Shown in pieces: positions 17,498 through 24,986 of a stretch of 64,000 nt of DNA. Made by a program: the position numbers and the translations under genes. Source of the DNA: Tetraselmis striata (lineage: Eukaryota; Chlorophyta; Chlorodendrophyceae; Chlorodendrales; Chlorodendraceae); the NCBI GenBank assembly GCA_006384855.1, contig VCJN01003028.1:52018-116017 (forward strand), given 5' to 3'. How positions within the stretch are numbered: the stretch's first letter is position 1; every line of letters starts with the position of its first letter. Below the pieces are notes generated by a model. The model worked only from the letters and a program-made list of their open reading frames with translations. It ran no database searches and was not told where the DNA came from.

Positions 17498-17788
17498 ATG
17501 GATCCCCAGAACAACAACAATGGCATTTCGTCTCTTCAAGAGTTCAGAGATTGCATGTTTGCTCTGCAGTATGGTATCCACACCGCCGTTCAGTCTATTC
17601 GCAGGAAAGATGAACTCGACTTCGACGAAGTTCGAAGCGCCACCTGGCACCTGTTCGGGATTATTGTCGAGTATGCGGACAAGTATGACGGGCATTTCAA
17701 GCAGTATGTGCTGAAATGCAAGGAGAAGGCCATGCGTATTTTTGGCGCCATGGTTCTCATGGCTAGATTCCTCGATGGCAGCGATTGA
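17498..17788 (+). CDS. Small helical hypothetical protein
   Basis: The frame has 96 residues from the first ATG, beginning MDPQNNNN. It is mostly amphipathic helix (residues 12-90) with no family signature. The leader contains CAACACCAAC repeats. A related organisation is seen in the next gene at 17952, and both are preceded by a GAAAAA(C/G)TGAA sequence (17390s and 17888), possibly a shared promoter element. Confidence 0.5.
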   Translation: MDPQNNNNGISSLQEFRDCMFALQYGIHTAVQSIRRKDELDFDEVRSATWHLFGIIVEYADKYDGHFKQYVLKCKEKAMRIFGAMVLMARFLDGSD

Positions 17789-17951
17789 GCTCTGCGCCTA
17801 GTGTAAGGACACCCGGTTTCGATACCTGACATTTCTCAACGGTAACTTGTTTTTACCACGGTCCGTCCGTGGCGACGGGTCGCATATCGAAAAACTGAAT
17901 TTCTTATGCGTTTTAGCATTTAAAGTCCTAGACCGTATCCGGACAGTCATC

Positions 17952-18299
17952 ATGGCAACCGACAGCCGCAGCGACAACGTGACCATTCCCGCCGATGTGT
18001 GGGAGAATAACCAGGATCTCAATGAGGCTTTGATCGGTTTGCTTGAGAGATTTTCGTGGGGGGATCCCAGTTCAGACGACCTACAAACTTTGGTTGAGTT
18101 AGCAAAGCTCATCGGGTTACCGTTAAGCGTCGACCATTTCTTGTGGACTCGAAAATACCGCCCAAGTCCCCGACATCTTGTTGAATTGGCCACCACGATA
18201 GGTCAGGAGCATAAGATAACCGAAGCTCATCTGCTTAAGTGTTCCAACAACGTCGATGAGTTAATCGAAGTGGCGAAGAAGCTGAACAAAACCAGATAA
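17952..18299 (+). CDS. Small helical hypothetical protein
   Basis: The frame has 115 residues from the ATG at 17952. Repeated LxELAxxIG-like helices (LVELAKLIGLPLSVDHFLW, LVELATTIGQEHKITEAHLL) suggest a two-fold internal repeat. No known family. Upstream, TCGAAAAACTGAA at about 17886 resembles CCGAAAAACTGAA near 43503. Confidence 0.5.
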   Translation: MATDSRSDNVTIPADVWENNQDLNEALIGLLERFSWGDPSSDDLQTLVELAKLIGLPLSVDHFLWTRKYRPSPRHLVELATTIGQEHKITEAHLLKCSNNVDELIEVAKKLNKTR

Positions 18300-18466
18300 C
18301 TGAATATAAATACGCCGCGCCTCCGGACCCGGACAGGACAGTTGTCTTTTTCCTTCCATAGGATCCTTCCTGCTACCTGCCCTCCTGCCCACCTGCACTG
18401 CGCCCCGCTCCCCCGCCCGCTCCCCCGCCCCCCGCGCCCGACCTTTCCCGCCGTCGGAGACACACA

Positions 18467-19516
18467 ATGGTTATCTCGCAGAAGGAGGCTGTTTCCCGAG
18501 AGGTAAGGACCCTAGCGTGTCGCGTTTCCGTGCGGGACGTGCACGCCAGGGAGGTGGAGGCTCTCCGCTTGGTGACGGACGACCTGGCCGCGGCCGAGAA
18601 AGCGAAGGGGAGTCTCCGGGCTAACATTCTCGGTGCGGAACTCAACGTAGACGACGCGGGGGGGTTGACGCCTGTCCAAACCCAAACCCAAACCCAAACA
18701 ACTCCAGAAGCGCCAATAACGCCAGAACGGGTACAACAAAACCCGACGCCAAAATGAACCCAGTCCCAAACCCAAGCCCAAACGCCGACTCCGACGCTCC
18801 CCGACGACGTGCTTGGGTCGATATTGGAGTTGGTAGCCCTAACAGCGACCCGACAGGAGATCCCGAATGTCCGCCTGGTGAACAAGCACATGGCCGAGGC
18901 GGTGACCCGCCTTTCCCCGCGCTGGCCCGTCCAGCCGCGGGTCCTGGTTCGACCGAGCGCCGTCCACGGTCTTGGCGTGTTTTCCACGCGCGCGTTCGGC
19001 ATCAACGACGTTATAGGCCGCCACAGAGGGACTGCTCTCGTGGGGCAAAGCTTCCCGTCCGAGCTGGTCACGAAGCCTCTGACGTTTCAGTTGAAGGGCC
19101 AGATCGACGTCGGTGGCGAGAAGGTGTGGCGCGTGATGGTCCCGCCCGCGGATAACCCCCCCGCGCTGCTCCAGCCGTTCCACTACGTGAACCACGCGTG
19201 TTGTGAACACTCCAACTGTATCTTCATGGAGGTAACCTCGACGCACGCTCTTCACACGAGGGTGAGCGTGACCGGCGAAGCTCTGGCGTCGGCGCCGGAG
19301 GCTACGAGACTGGAGGTTCTACGTTCGGTCGGCAAGATCTCCGTGTACGTTTTCTGTGCTTCTCCCATAGCCGAGGGCGAGGAGCTCCTGACAAACTACG
19401 CCTGGTACAGGTTCGGGTGGATGGGGCCGGGGCAGAACATTCACTGTAGGCACCCCAAGTGCGCGCGCAAGAGGAAACGGGATCGCGGCGACAAGACGGT
19501 TCCTTACACGGTTTAA
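18467..19516 (+). pseudogene. F-box plus SET-domain protein, interrupted by an in-frame TGA
   Basis: The frame opens with ATG at 18467: a helical region, then a Thr/Gln/Pro-rich linker (TQTQTQTTPEAP). TGA at 18755-18757 interrupts it, and the linker resumes in the same frame (TQSQTQAQTP). Next comes an F-box-like LPDDVLGSILELVALTATRQ, then a SET domain: GLGVFSTRAFGINDVIG, HYVNHACCEHSNC and EGEELLTNYAWYRFG, with a cysteine-containing post-SET tail. SET proteins methylate lysines; viral ones can act on histones. Continuity of the linker across the stop argues for one gene with a nonsense change. No ATG restarts the SET half; a GTG at 18809 is the nearest start-like codon. Confidence 0.75.
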
Positions 19517-19526
19517 AAAGCTTGTT

Positions 19527-19898
19527 TTATGTAACAACAACAATGTTCTGCGTCGCGAACTGATCCTTCTCCAGCAAAGCGGCCTCGCCTTTAGCTATGA
19601 GATCAGGGAGTCTCGGTGCGCGCACGGTGTCCGTGCCCCCGGTCACATAGAGAGCCGCGCTCTGTATGAGATGTACATAGCACTCGCGGGCGCGGTCGGC
19701 GCTCGCAAAGTGGTAGACGATGTCGCTGATCAGGAGGAACGCCTCCTCGCCGTGGGGCGTCACCCTGGCGGCCAGATCCGTGCGCAGACAGTACTGTTTT
19801 TTGGTGTTGGTGGAGTGGGGGGTGTTGATCTTGGTGCACGACAGAAGCGCGGCGTTGGCCTTGAGGATCACGCGTTTGAGTGGGGGAGGGCTGTCCAT
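19527..19898 (-). CDS. Hypothetical protein
   Basis: The product has 123 residues from an ATG at 19898, convergent with the SET gene, with stop codons only about 10 bp apart. It is helix-rich. I do not recognise the family; a histone-like fold crossed my mind because of its size and basic N-terminus, but no histone motif is present. Confidence 0.5.
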   Translation of the reverse strand: MDSPPPLKRVILKANAALLSCTKINTPHSTNTKKQYCLRTDLAARVTPHGEEAFLLISDIVYHFASADRARECYVHLIQSAALYVTGGTDTVRAPRLPDLIAKGEAALLEKDQFATQNIVVVT

Positions 19899-20090
19899 GT
19901 TCTTTGGGATTTGGGTGTGTGCGGGGTGCTGGCCCTTGGGTGTGGTGCGCTGGTCTCTCGCTCACGAACGGGAGGTTTAGGGGTTGAGGGAGGGTGAGTC
20001 AAAATGAAATGAGGTGGTCCAGGGTGGTCTCGTCTGATGACAACCAAATATACGCCATGTGATCAACAAAACATGTGGGGGGAATGTTTG

Positions 20091-20255
20091 GCCACGCTGG
20101 CACCCGCGTACAGGGAAAACGTTTTTCGACACGCTGGCACCCGCGTACAGGGAAACCGTTTTTCGCCACGCTGGCACCCGCGTACAGGGAAACCGTTTTT
20201 CGACACGCTGGCGCGCGCGTACGAGGGAAAATGTTTTTCGACACGCTGGCGCGCG
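20091..20255 (+). repeat. 37-bp tandem repeat upstream of a long F-box gene
   Basis: About 4.5 copies of a unit starting CACGCTGGCACCCGCGTACA and ending in GTTTTTCG. The last copies switch ACCCGCG to GCGCGCG. The array lies in the 540-bp noncoding interval between the divergent 19898 and 20440 genes and may contain promoter elements. Confidence 0.85.
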
Positions 20256-20368
20256 GCACGGGTAGGCGGGCGGGCGCCGATACCGATAAAAACCTGGGCA
20301 CACATTGCATATCCACCACACTGACCACTTCTTCGGCCAGGTGGCCGCCCAACCCCACCTGCAACTAC

Positions 20369-20421
20369 CTTCACTTCACTTCACTTCACTTCACTTCACT
20401 TCACTTCACTTCACTTCACTT
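20369..20421 (+). repeat. (CTTCA)n pentanucleotide microsatellite
   Basis: Ten to eleven copies of CTTCA end 19 bp before the ATG of the F-box gene at 20440. It is therefore in the 5' untranslated region. Confidence 0.95.
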
Positions 20422-20439
20422 CGTTTCGCTTCTCCGACG

Positions 20440-22563
20440 ATGGAGCGTCCGGTATCCGTGGTGGTAGGCTTCCCGGCGGTTTTGCCTGTGGAGCTGTGGA
20501 CGGAGGTGTTCGGGTTCTTGCCCGAGGCCCTGGACCGCGCGGCGGCGGCGGCGGCGTGTCGGCTCTTCCGCGCGGCGCTCGGCGATCCTGACCGCCCGCA
20601 AGACCGCCATCAGGAACTCCGCCAAGACCCCCCACCAGAACCCCAACAAAGTCCCGGCGCCGACGACGGAGATGCGCTGTCAATCACGCTCGATTCCCTG
20701 CCGACCCCCGCCCCGGCGCGCACCCTGGCGGTGACCGCGGCGGTTTCGGGGTCTCGGGCGCGTCTCAGGTGGTGCGTGGAGGAGATGGCACTGGTGCGAC
20801 AGGCGCTTCGCGTGAGCGGCGGTTTGCGCGCCCTCTTCCGCGCCCTGGGAGCGCGCGGCGACCCGGAGTTTCTGAGCTTTGCGGTGGACTCCATGTTGGT
20901 GGGCGACTCTCGCGTCCCGGTGGACATGCACGCCGTATGCGATGGAGCGGCGCGCGGAGGCTACACTGGCGTGCTCCGGTGGGTGGCGCTTCGGGAGTTT
21001 GGTGCGACGGAGACCGGGACCGATGGTGGGGACGGGGGCGACGATGCGTCCCCGCCCTCGATCCTGCGCGAACACCTGAACCCCGCCTCGCCTCGCGGCT
21101 TCATGGCCGCGCAGGCCGCCGCAGCCAGCGGCAATCTTGTCGTTCTGCAGTGGCTTCGGGATCCGCCGTTGCAGGAGCGCATGTCGGCGCGCGCAAGGGC
21201 GGTCCTGAAGTGGTCCTGGTGCAGCGTCGAGGCGAGGATCTTCGAGGAAGCTGCAGGTAACGGGCACGTTCACATCCTGGACTGGATAAACCGCCGGCGC
21301 CCAACCTTCGACCACGTCGACGCGCGGGAATTGCGTCACTACAGGGAGCTCGGGCGGTGGGCGGAGAACTCCGCGTGCCCGTACCCGATGGATTGGGCGC
21401 TTATGATGGCCTTGTGCGGTGGACACATGGACGCGGTGCGGTGGTTCGCAATACGCGACGTCGAGGTGGACATGCCGCGCGCGTACGAGATGGCGGCTCG
21501 TCATGGGCGCGTGGAGGTACTAGACTGGCTGGCGACGCTGTCGCCTCCCGAACTGCATATGGAAAAAGTGTTCTACGTCCACGCCGCCGTGGAGGGGCAC
21601 GTTGAGTCGCTGAAGTGGATGGACAGGATGCACGCTCCGTGGAGCGCGGATGACTTCATGCACTGGGGGGAGGACGTCCTCTTCAAGCGCCATCGTGACT
21701 CGCCGGAGCTGATGCGGTGGCTCGGGGAGCGGGGCGTGAAGTGGGACCTGGAGGCCGTGTGCACCCGCGCAGTTTCTCCCGCGACCGCGCGCTGGATCTT
21801 GGACCTTGTGACCTCGCCCGAGGTGCAGTCCAATCTCGCCAACGTGGTACAGCCCGGGCAGGTGGAGACGGTTGTGCGCAAGATCAGACGAGGAAAGATT
21901 GTGTTTTCCATGGATGTCGCCATCATGTCGTTACGGTCGGACGAGGGCTTTGCCGCGTACAAGGAGCTCCGCGCCTTGTTACCGATGGTTCTTCCGGCGG
22001 CTGTCATCAACCCCCGGCGCGCGCTACGCGTGTATTCGGGGTCCCGCGTGTGCGTGGAGATACTGGAGATGATCGCGTCGACGGCGAACCTGCCGGTTAC
22101 TGACCCGGAGTGGTCCATTGCGATCAGCAACTGCATATTCCACCGCGAGATCGAAGGCGCCCTGTGCCTCCTCCGCCACGTGGGGGCCGACTCGATCTCT
22201 TCGTCGGCGGCAACGGCGGCGGCGGCTTCCTGCAACTTTGAGGTTCTCCGGTGGGTGTGCGCGCGCTCCCAAGAGGCGGGGAACGACGAAGTGCGGCGGT
22301 ACATACGCGATCGTTGTCCGTACTTTGCGGCCGAGATCGGGGACCTGGCCATGGTGCGGTGGACGCGCAAGGAGTGTGGGACCCGCGTGCACAGGAGGAG
22401 CTATCGGAGACATGTTTGCTGCTTGGCGTACCAGGGGGACCTCATCCGTCGGGAACATGTGCATATCCCACAGGATCTCTTGGAGACGGGGGGGCGCTGG
22501 GACGTGTGCGACAAATGCAAGCGGTGGTGCCAGGATGTCGAGGACTCGTTTGTTGATACCTGA
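20440..22563 (+). CDS. Large F-box/ankyrin-type repeat protein
   Basis: The ATG at 20440 gives 707 residues with no interruption, the longest intact viral-type frame here apart from the Fanzors. Residues about 13-45 form an F-box (LPVELWTEVFGFLPEALDRA). Diverged ankyrin-like units follow, recognisable by GxxxVLxWxxxR, GHVHILDWINRR, GHMDAVRWFAIRD and GHVESLKWMDRM. The C-terminus has a CDKCKRWCQD cysteine cluster. A probable SCF-type substrate adaptor; partners unknown. The gene is preceded by the 37-bp and CTTCA repeats. Confidence 0.75.
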   Translation: MERPVSVVVGFPAVLPVELWTEVFGFLPEALDRAAAAAACRLFRAALGDPDRPQDRHQELRQDPPPEPQQSPGADDGDALSITLDSLPTPAPARTLAVTAAVSGSRARLRWCVEEMALVRQALRVSGGLRALFRALGARGDPEFLSFAVDSMLVGDSRVPVDMHAVCDGAARGGYTGVLRWVALREFGATETGTDGGDGGDDASPPSILREHLNPASPRGFMAAQAAAASGNLVVLQWLRDPPLQERMSARARAVLKWSWCSVEARIFEEAAGNGHVHILDWINRRRPTFDHVDARELRHYRELGRWAENSACPYPMDWALMMALCGGHMDAVRWFAIRDVEVDMPRAYEMAARHGRVEVLDWLATLSPPELHMEKVFYVHAAVEGHVESLKWMDRMHAPWSADDFMHWGEDVLFKRHRDSPELMRWLGERGVKWDLEAVCTRAVSPATARWILDLVTSPEVQSNLANVVQPGQVETVVRKIRRGKIVFSMDVAIMSLRSDEGFAAYKELRALLPMVLPAAVINPRRALRVYSGSRVCVEILEMIASTANLPVTDPEWSIAISNCIFHREIEGALCLLRHVGADSISSSAATAAAASCNFEVLRWVCARSQEAGNDEVRRYIRDRCPYFAAEIGDLAMVRWTRKECGTRVHRRSYRRHVCCLAYQGDLIRREHVHIPQDLLETGGRWDVCDKCKRWCQDVEDSFVDT

Positions 22564-22611
22564 AAAAATAGAGTGTAACAAATTTTGAATCGATCTACAC
22601 CTACCTGTAGA

Positions 22612-22827
22612 TATAAGTGTCCCAGAAAAAAACGGAAAACAGTGTACAGCATTTCTCAAAAAATAATGCAACACCACACGTATCCGCATGTCGGAGGGTA
22701 CTTCTGTGCATTGACTAGAACAATTATAAGTGTCCCAGAAAAAAATGGAAAACAGTTTACAAATTACGCCGATTTCGTGCTGTCATGGAGACTAGCAAAA
22801 CTAGCTGTTCCATTTCTAGCTAACACA
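22612..22827 (+). mobile_element. Nest of remnants from three transposon families
   Basis: In order there are: a family 2 transposase-side end (ATAAGTGTCCCAG to 22646); a family 3 terminal repeat (22647-22675, CAGCATTTCTC...GCAACACC); a second family 2 end including the first codons of its transposase (22687-22759); and a family 1 right end (22757-22827) lacking its last few bases. The last two are joined across TTACAA, a sequence present in both. Confidence 0.85.
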
Positions 22828-22955
22828 TGTTTATTGAGCCGTCATCACACAAAGAATTTAGACGTTGGCGGAGGGCTTTCAGTGATATCAACACACGTTA
22901 AATTGTCTAAGATGTTTGCACACGGAGCGGATGCGGTGGATCTTGACATTCCAGC

Positions 22956-23405
22956 TCAACAGAAGACTGCAAACGATCCACAGTCGTGTCTGAACAATTC
23001 ATACAACCGCTTGGGATTCGTTGGATTCGCTGCCTCGGACACAGCGGTTCTCACGGTAGCTTCTCTGCATTCTTCATTGTCATTCTTATAATTGATTACT
23101 CTCAATGCATCATCGTTTCCTTTGCAAAACTCTGTCAATCCTATCGCTTCAATGGCTGGTCCACCGCCCAAAAGTGGCAAGCCGAGAAACTTGGGAGAAT
23201 TCATGTGTATAACTCTATATTTTCCTTTAATGAAACCTACATATATGCCATGATGCCATATTATGTTTTTTGACCCCAAGCTTCTCTTTCTCGGTACAGC
23301 AATATGTTGTCCGCGTGAGAAACTATTTCGTAGCATGTCTGCTCCAACCTCATCGCTGTTCTTGGGTTGGAGCTGCACAATCATCCGCTCGTTTTGACTG
23401 TCCAT
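22956..23405 (-). CDS. LRAT-like protein
   Basis: The product has 149 residues from the ATG at 23405. The signature is IIWHHGIYVGF, then YRVIHMN, then LFRHDCGSFAVFC with the catalytic cysteine in DCGSF instead of NCEHF. The frame stops five residues after that cysteine cluster, shorter than the other members, so the C-terminal helix is missing. That may be a truncation. The upstream region carries an inverted family 1 left terminal repeat at 23488-23509. Confidence 0.7.
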   Translation of the reverse strand: MDSQNERMIVQLQPKNSDEVGADMLRNSFSRGQHIAVPRKRSLGSKNIIWHHGIYVGFIKGKYRVIHMNSPKFLGLPLLGGGPAIEAIGLTEFCKGNDDALRVINYKNDNEECREATVRTAVSEAANPTNPKRLYELFRHDCGSFAVFC

Positions 23406-23487
23406 CCCTTTAAACTCTGAAAAAGAAAATTTATGGAACACCCCTGCCGAATGCCCAACACCATTCTAACCCCACCCCACCCCACCT

Positions 23488-23509
23488 CCATTCTAACCTA
23501 ACACAGCTG
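23488..23509 (-). repeat. Solo family 1 left terminal repeat (inverted)
   Basis: On the minus strand the sequence reads CAGCTGTGTTAGGTTAGAAT, preceded by TA at 23510-23511, as at the left end of copy 3. A second GTTAGAATGG lies 30 bp further on. It sits about 80 bp upstream of the LRAT-like gene. Confidence 0.7.
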
Positions 23510-23525
23510 TATCCAATGGGTGTTA

Positions 23526-23958
23526 AACTACATTCCAGAAATTGTGGGACACCATAGGTCCGCTAAGTTCGTCCCTCAAAACGCAAGGTAGTTTATGGTC
23601 CCCTCGCGGGGACCTGCTAGCAAGGTCACCCTAGGGGTTACCCTTGCAGCGCGACTGTGCCGCCATCGACGCGCACGACACAGCCGTGGGGGTTAGATTT
23701 TCCCTATCAGACCAAGGGATGATGCTGCGGTCCCTGTCGCATGGCTCTAAGCGCAGCTTCGTATCCTTGCTTGGTGTAGGGCGCTCTATTCCCGCGAGGA
23801 AAATCTCAAGGATGCTGATGGCGGCGTCTTTGTCCCTCGACTTGTAAGGAGATGCGCGACATGCGTTGGATGAACAACGCCGCACCTCCCGGACATCGAC
23901 CATCCGCTGGATTCGGCCCCCTTCGGTAGTCTTCTTCCACCTCAGCATTCTGATAGGA
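23526..23958 (-). mobile_element. Family 2 remnant with the Fanzor 3' end
   Basis: It has the complete Fanzor-side terminus (TA at 23524-23525), the 105-bp or longer noncoding end and the last about 100 codons of the Fanzor, including the RuvC-III region SRDKDAAISIL. It breaks off at TGATAGGA, where family 1 copy 2 begins. The Fanzor codons are about 95% identical to 10581-10820 by eye. Confidence 0.88.
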
Positions 23959-24021
23959 CATGTGTTAGGTTAGAATGGAACACCCCCTAAAAAATATAAG
24001 CCCACTTCAGATGAATGGCGT

Positions 24022-24654
24022 ATGGACAAGAGCTACGAGAATGTGCATTGCGGGCATATTTTACCTTCTACCGATAAGAAACAAGACATATTGGGCTCAC
24101 TAAGTAAAAATAATACAATATGCGTGGATGAAACAACATTTCAGGTAAACATGAGCCCAAGAACCGGTTACGTCAAGAGGGGCTCGAGACTGTATAGACA
24201 GCACATTATCCATCGCGTAAACAAAAAGATTTGTTTGTGTGCAATATCTCCAGTGTCAGGAGTGTTCTCAAAGCTTTACGACACAAACATCAACGGCGAA
24301 CTGTTCTCTAAATTTCTAGACGAGCTTCCTTTTGAAACAGGAACAACTATAATTTTGGACAACGCCTCGATACACAAAACACAGACTGTTGCCTCTGTTG
24401 CAACACGAAAAGGCTTTAATCTGAAATTTATCCCACCTTATTCACCTGATTATAACCCTATTGAGAATGTGTTCGGTATAGTAAAGAATTCATTCAGAAA
24501 GTGGAATGTTACTAAAGGGCGAACGTTACAAGAATTCGAAGAGGGAATATTACATTCGTTTGCCCAAAATGTAGACACGGCGACGGTTCGCAAGTGTTAC
24601 TCCCATTCAAGGAAGTTCATATCCAATACGTTAGAATGCCTGGAAATGGCATAA
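24022..24654 (+). CDS. Family 1 DDE transposase lacking the DNA-binding domain
   Basis: The product has 210 residues from an ATG 63 bp inside the element. The DDE core is complete: D36 in ICVDETTF, D113 in IILDNASIHK and E148 in PDYNPIENVF. The usual 100-120 residue N-terminal helix-turn-helix region is absent, and there is no room for it between the terminal repeat and the ATG. Copy 3 has the same organisation. The enzyme may be a deletion form mobilised by a full-length relative elsewhere. Confidence 0.85.
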   Translation: MDKSYENVHCGHILPSTDKKQDILGSLSKNNTICVDETTFQVNMSPRTGYVKRGSRLYRQHIIHRVNKKICLCAISPVSGVFSKLYDTNINGELFSKFLDELPFETGTTIILDNASIHKTQTVASVATRKGFNLKFIPPYSPDYNPIENVFGIVKNSFRKWNVTKGRTLQEFEEGILHSFAQNVDTATVRKCYSHSRKFISNTLECLEMA

Positions 24655-24799
24655 AGTGTCCGAGCGCATGTTAAGGACACGGAGTCCCTTTCTATGCGTG
24701 GAGTTTCCCAGCGCCCGGATCGCAACGCGTGAGACCTCCGGTACAGATGCAAGGACTCGCCCGTGGAGAGATCCTTTTTTGTTCTCCTCGCCGAGAAAA

Positions 24800-24965
24800 G
24801 GCTTAAGCGTGCATCAGAACTCACCACAGCATACCTTCTCTCGCTCTCGCTTCAACCTCCCTGGGAAGGGCCTAAGCGTTCGCCAGAACACGCCACAGCA
24901 TACCCTCTCTCGCTTCAACCTCCTTGGAAAGGGCCTAAGCGTTCGCCAGAACACAGAAAACAAAA
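24800..24965 (+). repeat. Tandem repeats in the Fanzor leader, family 1 copy 2
   Basis: Three units of about 60-70 bp contain CTAAGCGTTCGCCAGAACAC. One unit lacks a CTCTCG repeat present in the other copies. The array ends about 20 bp before the Fanzor ATG. Confidence 0.75.
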
Positions 24966-24986
24966 CCCACCTTTACTGACAATAAC

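Noticed and set aside
18502-18800. Intron removing the in-frame TGA of the SET gene (GGTAAGGACC at 18500)
   Set aside because: The donor-like site is present, but no clear acceptor before the F-box, and linker sequence is continuous across the TGA.
19527-19898. Histone-like protein
   Set aside because: Size and helix content fit, but none of the histone-fold signature residues is present.
20680-21504. Long antisense frame of 274 codons opposite the 20440-22563 gene
   Set aside because: High G+C at third positions produces long antisense frames. The sense strand has F-box and ankyrin motifs; the antisense product has none.
24656-24979. Repeat-containing 107-codon frame between the transposase and the Fanzor
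   Set aside because: Its translation mirrors the tandem DNA repeats, its reading frame is not conserved in copy 1 and copy 3, and it lacks an ATG. Treated as a leader.
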